Source of the DNA: an uncultured Bacteroides sp.
Lineage (GTDB): Bacteria > Bacteroidota > Bacteroidia > Bacteroidales > Bacteroidaceae
Direction: 5' to 3'
Length of the DNA: 64,000 nt
NCBI RefSeq assembly: GCF_905207245.1
Contig: NZ_CAJLKP010000026.1
Coordinates: forward strand, 1 to 64,000
The notes below the pieces were generated by a model. The model was not told the DNA's origin, ran no database searches, and was given only the letters and a program-made list of their open reading frames with translations. Each line of letters starts with the position of its first letter. Positions within the stretch are counted from its first letter, which is position 1. Made by a program: the position numbers and the translations under genes. Of this stretch, positions 42,384-51,831 are shown one piece after another.

Positions 42384-42498
42384 GATATTCTGTTTGCAAG
42401 AGCTATATATCCAATCTGTCGGTACTTTATATCCAACTTGTCAACGCTTATATCCAGCGCGCTGGGTCTATATGTCCTGCACCTTGGAAGTTTATTCC
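42384..42498. repeat. 22-bp-period array of TATATCC words
   Basis: TATATCCA occurs at 42406, 42428 and 42449, with variants GATATTCT at 42384, TATGTCC at 42471 and TATTCC at 42493. The spacing is 22, 22, 21, 22 and 22 bp. The intervening 14 nt are not conserved. It lies in the 680-bp gene-free stretch after PUL 2. It has the same period as the arrays at 26973 and 58331 but a different core word. Overlapping short open frames here are probably not genes. Confidence 0.65.
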
Positions 42499-42589
42499 CT
42501 GCACGTACGGCATCCTTTTCCAACGAAAAGCACCTTCATTTTGTAGAAATAGGAGATGCTTTTACTTTTATAACGATGTGTATAAAAAG

Positions 42590-42624
42590 ATATCCGGCTG
42601 TGCATCAACCGGATATACTTTTTT
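42590..42624 (-). terminator. Terminator of the PUL 2 operon (bidirectional)
   Basis: ATATCCGG (42590-42597) pairs with CCGGATAT (42609-42616). On the minus strand the stem is followed by CTTTTTATAC; on the plus strand by ACTTTTTT. It lies about 90 nt after the PUL 2 susD stop. Confidence 0.6.
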
Positions 42625-42660
42625 AATCGCGTATTTCTGTCCTACTGTGCCCTGTTGCGC

Positions 42661-42700
42661 AAATAAGGCATTCTCGGGGGATGGGAAATACAAAGTGTCA
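42661..42700 (-). other. Conserved 3' element after PUL 2 susD
   Basis: These 40 bases match 58756-58795 at 31 positions, without gaps; the shared core on the plus strand is AAGGCAyTCTCrGGsGATGGGA. Both copies end 8 nt before the stop codon of the last gene of a minus-strand PUL operon, so they form the start of the 3' untranslated region in both. Confidence 0.6.
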
Positions 42701-42708
42701 AAAACCTA

Positions 42709-44523
42709 TCACCATCCTTGATTCTGTGGATAACGTTCGCCGGTCGTCACACGGTCAATCATTTGTTGTGGAACAGGACGTAACCAATGTCTGTCTTCCG
42801 TAATATTCGTATTAGCTTTACCATCGTCATACATGCGCACACGGTCAATCAATGTTCCGGTACGAACTAAATCTGCCCATCGGCAATGTTCTGCAAGCAA
42901 CTCACGGGTACGTTCTTCAAGGATGAAGTCGAGCGTAACATCACTTGGAGCGATGTCCAATGCACCAATTTCACCGATTTGCTTATCACGGGCACGCTCT
43001 CTAATCACATTTATATATTTAGCTGCATTCGTATTATCACCCAATTTGAAAGCGGCCTCAGCAGCCAGCAAATAAGTTTCGGCTAAACGATAAATGATGT
43101 AAGAGCGATCTGTATTGTCATTGGGAATAGCACGCGTTCTGTCCAGAAACTTCATGATAGTGGGGAAAATGGCACGACCATTGTAAGCGTCAGGGGTAAA
43201 AATCAGATAGTGATTGCCTTCACGATTCTGGGTTTTAGCTCTGATTTCTTCAGCAGACATATAATATCCCGGATAGTACATGGCAGTATCGCCAACAACG
43301 GTATAGTCCCAGTTGAAGCTTTCGTCCTTGCCGTCAATGACATAATTGACAACACCACCTTTTTGCGTTTTAGTGGCATACCACACTGTCTGGAAAGTTG
43401 CTTTATAACGTGTATCTTTATCACGGTTGTTGAAAGCATTATAGGTATAGCCGGTAGGATTAATCCAAGAGTAACAACGTCCGTCATTGATGTTACGCTC
43501 ACCCAAATACTGGTCATAACCATTCACAAAGTAATGATTCAGCGTGCTGCGTCCGCCAAAAGTGTTGTCATCATCCCAGTCCATACGGGCTACAAACAGT
43601 TCTTCCTTGTTCTTGCCGGAAGGGGCATCATTGGCTTCATCAAAAACATCTGCATAATTGTCCATCAGCTTCAATCCCAAAGAAGGGGCATCCGTGATTA
43701 ATCCGGTTGCCATATCAAACGCTTTCTGATAATATTCCTTAGCCTTGGTGGTGTTATAGTACTTCGTCTGCGTATTTCCTTTATATGATGGATTGGCAGG
43801 ATCTTTATCGAATACCCAGGCTAATGTCAGATAAACACGTGACAACAAGTGGCGGGCAGCTGCGGCAGAAGCGCGGCCTGACTCCAGATTATTGAGTTGC
43901 GGACTGGGTGAACAGAGCCTGATGGCATTCAATAAATCAGGGATAATGACCTCTTCATAAACACGCACCATATCATGGCGTTCGGCCGAAGTACTTGGGG
44001 ATGCATTATAGGTGGTAGTCAGTGTAACGTCACCGAATTGTTCCACCAAATGAAAGTAATTATAAGCTCGCATAAAATAAGCTTCACCTAAGTACTGGTC
44101 ACGCTGTGCAGCAGTCAGCACAGTGGTGGTAATATCTACTTTATCAGCATTTTCAATCATATAGTTCAAGGTGTTGATGTGGATATAGGCATCGTTCCAC
44201 AACTTCCTTGGGTATTCATTGTTTGCATTATATTTCTCTAAATCGTAGTTTGCAAGATCGGCGCAACGGTTGCTTCCTCCGATGTTGTTCTTCAATTCGT
44301 CCGTGCCCGGATTCATCAGTCCGTGAATGCCTTCTTCGGCACTATAAGTGGAACGTACATTGGCATAAACAGAGTTTAGGGCCATGCCAAAGCCGGAAGG
44401 TGTTGCCATGAAATCCTGCATTACATTCGAGTGATTCTCTTCCTCCAGAAAATCGGAACAACCGGTTGCCAACAAAACAAGTGATGACAAGGCAAGTGTT
44501 GATAATATCTTTTTCATATTCAT
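42709..44523 (-). CDS. SusD/RagB-like nutrient-binding lipoprotein (PUL 2)
   Basis: The start is uncertain among three close ATGs (44538, 44523, 44517); I chose 44523 (MNMKKILSTL). The ~604-aa protein has a lipoprotein signal (LLATGCSDFLEEE), the N-terminal SusD part (YLGEAYFMRAYNYFHLVEQFGDV) and the C-terminal signature (YIIYRLAETYLLAAEAAFKL, then INVIRERARDK and RTRELLAEHCRWADLVRTG). It follows susC by about 24 nt and is the last gene of the operon. It binds the target glycan at the surface together with SusC. Confidence 0.93.
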   Translation of the reverse strand: MNMKKILSTLALSSLVLLATGCSDFLEEENHSNVMQDFMATPSGFGMALNSVYANVRSTYSAEEGIHGLMNPGTDELKNNIGGSNRCADLANYDLEKYNANNEYPRKLWNDAYIHINTLNYMIENADKVDITTTVLTAAQRDQYLGEAYFMRAYNYFHLVEQFGDVTLTTTYNASPSTSAERHDMVRVYEEVIIPDLLNAIRLCSPSPQLNNLESGRASAAAARHLLSRVYLTLAWVFDKDPANPSYKGNTQTKYYNTTKAKEYYQKAFDMATGLITDAPSLGLKLMDNYADVFDEANDAPSGKNKEELFVARMDWDDDNTFGGRSTLNHYFVNGYDQYLGERNINDGRCYSWINPTGYTYNAFNNRDKDTRYKATFQTVWYATKTQKGGVVNYVIDGKDESFNWDYTVVGDTAMYYPGYYMSAEEIRAKTQNREGNHYLIFTPDAYNGRAIFPTIMKFLDRTRAIPNDNTDRSYIIYRLAETYLLAAEAAFKLGDNTNAAKYINVIRERARDKQIGEIGALDIAPSDVTLDFILEERTRELLAEHCRWADLVRTGTLIDRVRMYDDGKANTNITEDRHWLRPVPQQMIDRVTTGERYPQNQGW

Positions 44524-44546
44524 TCTGCTATTATTCAATTACTAAT

Positions 44547-47500
44547 TTAGAAAGTTAAATTCAAGCCAAACACAAATGTGCGTGTAGGAGGAGTCTTTAA
44601 GTTGATGGTACTTGTAGTCTCCGGATCTATGCCGCCATCTTTACGGTATTCTTTGCTAAACCAAGTGAAGAGATTTGAGCCTGTAGCATATACGCGGGCT
44701 GTTTGCACGTTTAATTTGGAAAGGAATGTCTTGGGGATATTGTATCCTAACGTGATATTCCTCAGTTTCAGGTAAGAACCGTCATAACGGGCCAGTAATC
44801 CTTTGTTGGAAACTGTAGCGGTAGTGGGTTTCGGCCAACGGGCTGTTGTATTGTCCGGCGTCCAGTAATCCACGTTCAGGTTGTTGTAACCACCCTGCAA
44901 AGTATTCATCCAGCCGTTATGCATATCCGAGGTAATAGTTCCACCACAACGGAATGTCCACAAGAACGAAAGGTCGAAGCCTTTCCAGGCAAAACGGTTG
45001 TTGATACCTCCTTCAAATTTGGGAGCACGCTGTCCGATAAATGTTTTATCGTCTTCATTGATTATTTGCTTGGCTTTCGGAGTTACACCATCTTCTTCAT
45101 AATCTATATGGTGGTTTTTGATTTTGACAGTACCGATTACTGAATTGGCACCGGAAGTTGCGTAGCCGAATGATTCTGCTAATGCATGGTCTTCAGGAGT
45201 ATCCTGCCACAATCCATCCTGTTCATAAGAGTAGATTATGTATTTGTCTTTACTGACAAACCATCCTCTATCTTTATCAAATTCTACTCCTTCACCAAGA
45301 TCCATAATCTTATTGCGATTGCCGAAGATATTCAAATCGGTTGACCAAGAGAATTTATCCTGCCCGTCGCCTGCAATATTGACTGTACTCACATTGAACT
45401 CCAGACCGCGGTTCCGGGTGGCACCACGATTGGTTAAATATGAATTGGAATAGCCAGAAGTGGAGGGCAGGTTCACGCCTACTAACAAATCGGTCGTATT
45501 CTGTTGATACCATTCAATAGTACCCGTAATGCGATTGTTCAAGAAGCCAAAGTCTATGCCCACATTCCAGGTTTCGGTATTTTCCCATCCCAAAGTTTTA
45601 TCAGGAACAGAACCCGGACGAACTCCCATCACACCGTTTGTCCCTAACAAGTACTTGCTACCGGTATCCAGTCTTGACATTGTCTGATAAGCACTGATAG
45701 CCGTACTACCTACATTACCCCAACTGGCTCTAAGTTTTATGCCGGAAAGAACATCCGCATTGACATTCTGCATGAAGTTCTCACGCATCAGGTTCCATCC
45801 CAAAGCAACCGAAGGGAACGCATGCCACTTGTTGCCTTTTGCCAAGCGGGATGAGCCGTCGTATCTCACGGTTGCCGTCAACAGGTACTTCTCTTTATAG
45901 TTATAGTTCAGACGTCCCATGTAAGAGAGCAGGCCCCATTTCTCGTAGCCACCGCCACCGGTCACGTTGCCCTGTGCAAGTCCCGGATTGTAATACTGGA
46001 TGTTGTCATCGTAGTAGTCATTGCCGGACACGCTGTTCTTGGTGAACTCCTTCTCTTCTGCGGAAAACAATCCGGTCACGTTGAAGTTGTGGATATTGTT
46101 GAAAGAGTAGTCCCAAGTCAGGATATTCTCCAGTGTATAGTCCACGCTGTGTTGGTATTCGCCGAACGACCAGTCGAGGGCACCCATACGTTTGGTCGTA
46201 TTGGTGGATTGGAATTGACCGATTGAATAATATTTCAGATTTACACCACCATTAAAACGGTACTTGATGCCGAAAGGCAGCTTCACGTCGATATAACCGG
46301 TGGTGAAGGTAGACAGGCTCTTACGGTCGTCTATCACACTGTTTTTCTGAGTATCTAATAAGGGATTCCATACATTTTGACCACTACCGGGCAGATAAGT
46401 ACGCAGAGAACCGTCTTCTTTATATGGAGTAGTGAAAGGAGAAGCACGCAAAGCCATTTCCATCGGATTGGTGTCCTGCCCTTTATTGATGATGTAAGTG
46501 TTTAAGGTAGAGAGACCTACTTTCAGGAAGCTGGTTATCTCTGTGTCAAGAGAAAGCTTGGCCGTCATGCGTTCAAAGCTATGTGCTTCATAGTTATTCT
46601 GTCCTTTATAATAACCTACGGAAGCACTGTATGTAGTGCGGTCATTACCACCATTGATAGCTACTTGGTGATTTGTCGTCATGCCGTTTCGGAATATCAT
46701 GTTCTGCCAATCCGTATCGTTTCCTGCCAGATAGCCATCCATCTCCTCCTGATCACGGAATACATCACCCACGCGCATCAGGTTCGGATCATCAATGCCG
46801 GTGTAGGCATCCGGATTGGCATTGTAGGTGGCCCATTTTTTCAATTGTATATATTCGGAACTGTTCATCACGTCATATTCTTTAATAGCAGTCGTAATGC
46901 CGTAATAGCCGCTGTAACTGACGTTGATTTTTCCCTTGTTTCCACGTTTAGTCGTGATTAGGAGTACGCCGTTGGCACCGCGAGAACCATAGATGGCTGT
47001 TGCTGAAGCGTCTTTCAGTACGCTGATACTCTCTACGTCATCGTTATTGATTTCGTTCAGTCCACCGGAGAAAGGAATTCCGTCCACAATAATCAAGACA
47101 TCATTACCTCCATTAAGAGAACGTTCTCCACGTACGCGAATCTGCGGAGAAGCTCCCGGGTGCGTATTTCCGCCTGCCATCTGCACGTCCACACCGGCAG
47201 CCAGACCTTGCAATGCCGCGCCGATGTTTCCTACAGGCGCTTGTTGCAGCGCTTCGCTCTTTACGTTCACCATAGCTCCGGTTATGTCTGATTTCTTTTG
47301 AGAACCGTAACCGACAACTACCACTTCGTTCAGCATCTCGGCATCATCCTTCAACACTATTTTCACCGAAGGTCCTGTCACTTTCACTTCTTCCGACTTA
47401 TATCCGATAAAGGAAATAAGCAGTACCGCATTCTTCGGAGCGTCAATAGCAAAATTGCCGTCTATATCCGAAATCACTCCAGTAGTAGTACCTTTTACTA

Positions 47501-47657
47501 CGATATTGGCTCCAATCACAGGTTCACCGGCAGAGTCTACAACCTGCCCTTTCACATGGATGGCTTGTTCTATAGCCGCCATGACATTTACACTATTTAC
47601 GAGAAATAGGCATACCACTAAAGGTATCCATAATAAATGTGTTTTTCGTAACTTCAT
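44547..47657 (-). CDS. SusC/RagA-like TonB-dependent transporter (PUL 2)
   Basis: The start at 47657 (MKLRKTHLLW) gives a normal signal peptide; an upstream TTG is rejected. The 1036-aa protein has a carboxypeptidase-regulatory-like domain (GEPVIGANIVVKGTTTGV, DIDGNFAID), the TonB-contact region (EVVVVGYGSQKKSDITGAM), a plug domain (IRVRGERSLNGGNDVLIIVD, SISVLKDASATAIYGSRGAN) and a barrel ending TFVFGLNLTF. A 70-nt AT-rich gap separates it from the upstream enzyme gene, so a second promoter for susCD is possible. It imports oligosaccharides produced by the operon's surface enzymes. Confidence 0.95.
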   Translation of the reverse strand: MKLRKTHLLWIPLVVCLFLVNSVNVMAAIEQAIHVKGQVVDSAGEPVIGANIVVKGTTTGVISDIDGNFAIDAPKNAVLLISFIGYKSEEVKVTGPSVKIVLKDDAEMLNEVVVVGYGSQKKSDITGAMVNVKSEALQQAPVGNIGAALQGLAAGVDVQMAGGNTHPGASPQIRVRGERSLNGGNDVLIIVDGIPFSGGLNEINNDDVESISVLKDASATAIYGSRGANGVLLITTKRGNKGKINVSYSGYYGITTAIKEYDVMNSSEYIQLKKWATYNANPDAYTGIDDPNLMRVGDVFRDQEEMDGYLAGNDTDWQNMIFRNGMTTNHQVAINGGNDRTTYSASVGYYKGQNNYEAHSFERMTAKLSLDTEITSFLKVGLSTLNTYIINKGQDTNPMEMALRASPFTTPYKEDGSLRTYLPGSGQNVWNPLLDTQKNSVIDDRKSLSTFTTGYIDVKLPFGIKYRFNGGVNLKYYSIGQFQSTNTTKRMGALDWSFGEYQHSVDYTLENILTWDYSFNNIHNFNVTGLFSAEEKEFTKNSVSGNDYYDDNIQYYNPGLAQGNVTGGGGYEKWGLLSYMGRLNYNYKEKYLLTATVRYDGSSRLAKGNKWHAFPSVALGWNLMRENFMQNVNADVLSGIKLRASWGNVGSTAISAYQTMSRLDTGSKYLLGTNGVMGVRPGSVPDKTLGWENTETWNVGIDFGFLNNRITGTIEWYQQNTTDLLVGVNLPSTSGYSNSYLTNRGATRNRGLEFNVSTVNIAGDGQDKFSWSTDLNIFGNRNKIMDLGEGVEFDKDRGWFVSKDKYIIYSYEQDGLWQDTPEDHALAESFGYATSGANSVIGTVKIKNHHIDYEEDGVTPKAKQIINEDDKTFIGQRAPKFEGGINNRFAWKGFDLSFLWTFRCGGTITSDMHNGWMNTLQGGYNNLNVDYWTPDNTTARWPKPTTATVSNKGLLARYDGSYLKLRNITLGYNIPKTFLSKLNVQTARVYATGSNLFTWFSKEYRKDGGIDPETTSTINLKTPPTRTFVFGLNLTF

Positions 47658-47727
47658 AATATGCAATTTAAATTAAACGATTTGTTATTTAATTATAGTT
47701 TATATTCTATGATATCCTGACCGAATG

Positions 47728-49656
47728 TCACCTTTTTGTCTTATTGTAATCCAGGATTATCTTTTCTCCATCCTTTGCTATCTCTATACAGGTGGAATTG
47801 AACAGGGCTTTGCAATAAGGATTATCATATCTATACTGCCAACGCAATGGCATTTCCTTGCCTTTCACATAGAAAGGACTGTCCCAACTGTATGAAACCA
47901 TACCTTCGGACGGAGATTCATAACTGATGTCCAATCCGTCATCATGAACCGATGCGGCAGATATGGCTTCTATAAACTTTGAGAAGCTTCCCCATTGTGA
48001 TTTTGAACCTATCTCACAAATCCAGATATTCTGCCGGCCCTTTGCCAGTAGGTCACAGACTTCGCCTCTGTCATCGGCTCTTAAATCTGCTGTATTTCTT
48101 GAATATAAAGCTACATAGCCATCCTCTTTACATCCAAATATCCAGGAACCGGAAATATGTACTTCATCAAAAGCTTTCACGGGGAAATAAGCATGGGAAA
48201 AATCATTCTTTTGATTGGCCGGTATGTTATAGATGCAGATTACCACATTCTTGCTTTGAGCAGCACGGGGCAGAATTTCGTTACCGGCCCAATAGTTGGG
48301 CGACCAACGCAGATTCTTTCCGCCGGGGTGATTGGTATATACCAGAGCCTTATTGCCCAATGTTGCTTGCCATATATGTTGCTGATAGCCCGGAGCACCT
48401 TTTCGGTAGTCCAGCGCACAACTCAACATATAGTCCTTGGTACGGTAGGTTTCTATATTGGCCTCTGAAAGTGCAAATCGATCCAGATGCATATCCACAA
48501 GTTTGCCATGTTCGGCTATCTGCGCATCATATTTTTTAATGTACTCATCATAGTTCCGATAGGGCCATACGTCGTATTTTTCTGAAATCTGTTTAGACAT
48601 ACGAATAGCCATGGGATGTATGAACTCCTGCATGCCCCAGAAGAGGTGACAATCCAGCTCCTTATCATACGAAATGCCATAGGCGGGAGCATCTTCTACG
48701 TTTATACTTACCCGTTGACGGTTTAATAAAGGAGTCTTGTAGTCCACTGCTATTTTTCGGATGACTTCCGGGCAACGGTACGAACTGGTGGAGAGAGCTA
48801 CGGGTGCCATCACCTCATCCCGGTCATAAGTCCCCACGCCGAATACCAACTTGGTCAATGGAGCCGTATTGTGGGCTCCCATGATGATAGAATGGGCATA
48901 ATTACGTCCACTTGCCGAGCCGAGGAAACCTTCATAATTATTCAGCGCTACATCAAACATGAGTAAATCCAGCACCATGCCGGCTTTGGAGCGAATATCC
49001 TTGTCCTCGGCAAAATCATACAAATTGGCCAGCAGCAATACTTCCACCTCGTAATAAGTGGACATCCATTCGCTGAATCCGAAACGGAAACGATATTCCA
49101 ACCATTTCATCAGCCTTTCTTTAGCGTGTGCCATGTGTTGCTTGCCGTTCATCCCATTGGTAAACTTTGTTTTTTTATAAAGCTGACCTGCCAGCAATTC
49201 CGCAGTATGATAAAGTGCCTGATGGTTTTCCGTATGATAGCAACGGTAGGTTGTATCACGGCGGCCGTCGTCCCACCAATATTTAAAGTCCAGAATACAC
49301 TCTTCAATGCTTCCTTTTATTTCTGCCGGAAAGAAAGGTTGCCTCTTGTCCAGATAAACCATGCGAAGCAGACAATTGAGTGTAAAGTCATTGCAATCAC
49401 GGTTCGATTTGATGACGGAAATCACCTCCCTCATCTTGTCCATCTCCAGAGGACGTCCGGAAGCGGCACGCGCTGCCTGGCGGAAGACACCGTAAAGAGG
49501 GTGTCCACCTCCATTCTCTGAGTAGTAATCTAAAAATAAATCACGACGTTCTTCGTAAGTGCCACGAGGAGAACTCCAATATTCATCAGGCTGACGAGCC
49601 TGGGTCGGCATGGCAAATAACCACACCAACAACATTGTAAACATCATGTATTTCAT
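47728..49656 (-). CDS. Unassigned secreted protein, candidate polysaccharide lyase
   Basis: The start at 49656 (MKYMMFTMLLVW) gives a signal peptide ending PTQARQ and an 11-nt gap from GH67; a longer frame would overlap GH67. The 642-aa product looks two-part: an alpha-helical toroid-like region (about 40-400, with YHTENHQALYHTAELLAG and FGFSEWMSTYYEVEVLLLANL) and a beta-sandwich-like C-terminal half. This is the layout of alginate/heparin/hyaluronan-type lyases, and the ENHQ and Tyr-rich motifs are compatible with lyase catalysis, but I cannot assign a family. GH105 in the same operon needs lyase products, which makes a lyase activity attractive. It could instead be a glycoside hydrolase with an alpha/alpha barrel. 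Confidence 0.6.
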   Translation of the reverse strand: MKYMMFTMLLVWLFAMPTQARQPDEYWSSPRGTYEERRDLFLDYYSENGGGHPLYGVFRQAARAASGRPLEMDKMREVISVIKSNRDCNDFTLNCLLRMVYLDKRQPFFPAEIKGSIEECILDFKYWWDDGRRDTTYRCYHTENHQALYHTAELLAGQLYKKTKFTNGMNGKQHMAHAKERLMKWLEYRFRFGFSEWMSTYYEVEVLLLANLYDFAEDKDIRSKAGMVLDLLMFDVALNNYEGFLGSASGRNYAHSIIMGAHNTAPLTKLVFGVGTYDRDEVMAPVALSTSSYRCPEVIRKIAVDYKTPLLNRQRVSINVEDAPAYGISYDKELDCHLFWGMQEFIHPMAIRMSKQISEKYDVWPYRNYDEYIKKYDAQIAEHGKLVDMHLDRFALSEANIETYRTKDYMLSCALDYRKGAPGYQQHIWQATLGNKALVYTNHPGGKNLRWSPNYWAGNEILPRAAQSKNVVICIYNIPANQKNDFSHAYFPVKAFDEVHISGSWIFGCKEDGYVALYSRNTADLRADDRGEVCDLLAKGRQNIWICEIGSKSQWGSFSKFIEAISAASVHDDGLDISYESPSEGMVSYSWDSPFYVKGKEMPLRWQYRYDNPYCKALFNSTCIEIAKDGEKIILDYNKTKR

Positions 49657-49667
49657 AAATTCTTTAT

Positions 49668-51818
49668 TTATTCGTAGCGTCCTTTCCAATCATGCGGGAA
49701 AGGAATGGTTTTATAATATTTCAATGAATGTTGGGGCTGTTCCAGATTTGCAGGGATAGGCAATCTTGAATAGTCCTGAAAGAAAAGTAGACAGCCGTCT
49801 CGCCACCAGATAGCTTCCTGTTCCTGATACTTCAATAAAGATGCGACATGATTAAAACGTTCACGGTCTATCTTACCATCCAGTTTGTTCCAAATTGCCT
49901 GCATCTGCCGAACTTCGTCCACACCTTTGTAGTAATGATAAATAAGTTCATCCCATAAAGTCCTTCCCGAAGCCATCTTATAGTTCCAAGGAACTCGATG
50001 AAACCACAGAAGATATTCCTGAGGGCACGCCTTGATATCATCAAACATTTCACTAACCGGGTGATGATATTGTCCGGTAGCTCCCGTCCCCTTGGCAGTT
50101 CTGTTTACACCGATACTGTCCTTGGTTATTTTATGATAGTCGAAAGCAGTCCATACCGGATCGTCATGCCAAGGTTCAGGTCCGTTATGTGTGTCATAGT
50201 TCATGATATGATTCAGTCCGAGGGGCATGGTATAGTTGACATAGGTTTCACGGGACATCATCATAATTTTCAGTACCGGAGAGAGTACGTTTTCGTCGTT
50301 GGAGAAGGTCATTCTCACCCAGTCTTCCGCAATTTTGCCTGAGCTTGTATCCGGATTCCATGCCAGACGACCGAAGGCATACCAGTTGGCTTGTCCGAAT
50401 AAATGTCCTGTCCAATTAAGGTCTGTACCAATATTAGGAACACCGGCGATGGCTGAAATTCCATGAGATTCCCCGTAGTTTTGCAAAACCTTTGAAACGG
50501 TAGAGCCTTTTCCATTCTCATAAGTATCTGATTGGAGGGTTTCTTCAAACAGAGTGCCCAAATATACCAGATGCCCTGCATGTCCAAGATTCTCCTGTGT
50601 TATCTGAAACTCTAAAGACAGTGGCGTATCGGGCATACCACCGAATAAAGGGTGAAAAGGTTCACGCGGCTGAAAGTCTATGGGGCCGTTCTTGGGTTGT
50701 ACAAAGACATTTTTTGCAAATTTACCATCCAGCGGTTTAAACTCATTGTACCCGTTTATCACACGATCTACATGACGTTCATTCTGGTAGACAAATGCTC
50801 TCCAAAATACAATACCCCCATAAGGTTCCAAAGCCTCGGCAAGCATATTCGCACCATCGGCATGAGAACAGCCGTAATCTTGTGGTCCGGGTTGACCTTC
50901 TGAGTTTGCCTTTACCAGAAAACCACCAAAATCGGGTATTAAAGAATATATTTCTTTCACTTTCTCTTTCCACCATTTCCGCACCTGAGGATCTTTAGGG
51001 TCAGCCGTATTCAGCCCGCCTATTTCTTTGGGTGCGCTAAACTTTGCTGTCAGATACACTTTTATACCATAAGGGCGGAATACATCTGCCAGTCCGGAAG
51101 CTTTTACCAACCAATCCGTCCGCAAGCTCTTAGCTTGTGCATTCACATTGTTGAGTACCGTTCCGTTGATACCGATGGAGGCATTGGCGCGTGCATAATC
51201 CGTATAGCGTTGTTCCTTATAAGATGGAAGCCTTTCCCAATTCCAGATACTATACCCTGCATAACCACGTTCTACTGTTCCGTTCAGGTTATCCCAATGA
51301 TTTAATACACGATACTTCAGTTTTGGATTTTCCTTAATATATAGTTTATCCAAAGGCTGATTGGTCTGTATCAACCTGAGATAATGGAAAACGCCATATA
51401 GTATTCCAACATCTGTCCTGGCTGCTATAGCTATAACCTTTTTCCCTTCTATAGTACAGTCCAGAATTAGATAGCCTTCGTCGGACAATCCGTTAATTTC
51501 GGCATAGAAATCTTGCTTCTTAAACAATGGTACAGACTGAGGTGTACCAACCACCAGCATGTTATCCTCTAAAGTCTCCGCTTCTGTATAAGGCATATTT
51601 AATAATCCGGACAGACCGGCCTGTAGTTCTTTCTTTGCAGCAATCAGGCTTTCTGCTTCTCCCGGGAACATGATTTTACGGCTTTTCAAGCAGTAGGACT
51701 CGCAAAGATTTCCCTTGTTTACCGGTTTATAACGTAGCCATAGCTCATAACCGTTCTCTGCATGCAGCCCTTGCACACAACACAGCAAGAGAAGCAGGCA
51801 TATATTTTTCAAATTCAT
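49668..51818 (-). CDS. GH67 alpha-glucuronidase
   Basis: The 716-aa secreted protein (signal peptide ending LHAEN) has the GH67 layout: an N-terminal beta domain (LSGLLNMPYTEAE, VVGTPQSVPLF), the catalytic barrel with NHWDNLNGTVERGYAG, VKANSEGQPGPQDYG (Glu307), FWRAFVY, and QITQENLGHAGHLVYLG, and a helical C-terminus. GH67 enzymes release (methyl)glucuronic acid alpha-linked to the non-reducing end of oligosaccharides, best known from xylan. Here the neighbours are mannosidases rather than xylanases, so the substrate may be a glucuronic-acid-capped mannose-containing oligosaccharide. It lies 13 nt from GH97 in the operon. Confidence 0.9.
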   Translation of the reverse strand: MNLKNICLLLLLCCVQGLHAENGYELWLRYKPVNKGNLCESYCLKSRKIMFPGEAESLIAAKKELQAGLSGLLNMPYTEAETLEDNMLVVGTPQSVPLFKKQDFYAEINGLSDEGYLILDCTIEGKKVIAIAARTDVGILYGVFHYLRLIQTNQPLDKLYIKENPKLKYRVLNHWDNLNGTVERGYAGYSIWNWERLPSYKEQRYTDYARANASIGINGTVLNNVNAQAKSLRTDWLVKASGLADVFRPYGIKVYLTAKFSAPKEIGGLNTADPKDPQVRKWWKEKVKEIYSLIPDFGGFLVKANSEGQPGPQDYGCSHADGANMLAEALEPYGGIVFWRAFVYQNERHVDRVINGYNEFKPLDGKFAKNVFVQPKNGPIDFQPREPFHPLFGGMPDTPLSLEFQITQENLGHAGHLVYLGTLFEETLQSDTYENGKGSTVSKVLQNYGESHGISAIAGVPNIGTDLNWTGHLFGQANWYAFGRLAWNPDTSSGKIAEDWVRMTFSNDENVLSPVLKIMMMSRETYVNYTMPLGLNHIMNYDTHNGPEPWHDDPVWTAFDYHKITKDSIGVNRTAKGTGATGQYHHPVSEMFDDIKACPQEYLLWFHRVPWNYKMASGRTLWDELIYHYYKGVDEVRQMQAIWNKLDGKIDRERFNHVASLLKYQEQEAIWWRDGCLLFFQDYSRLPIPANLEQPQHSLKYYKTIPFPHDWKGRYE

Positions 51819-51831
51819 AGTATTGTTTTTC

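Noticed and set aside
42328..42626. Two overlapping plus-strand ORFs of 72 and 98 codons
   Set aside because: They run through the 22-bp array and a terminator hairpin, are Cys/Tyr-rich in a way set by the repeat words, and have no start signals.
43203..43701. Long opposite-strand ORFs inside susD, susC and other PUL genes
   Set aside because: They are antisense shadows of well-supported genes, with hydrophobic or His/Ile-rich products typical of reversed codons.
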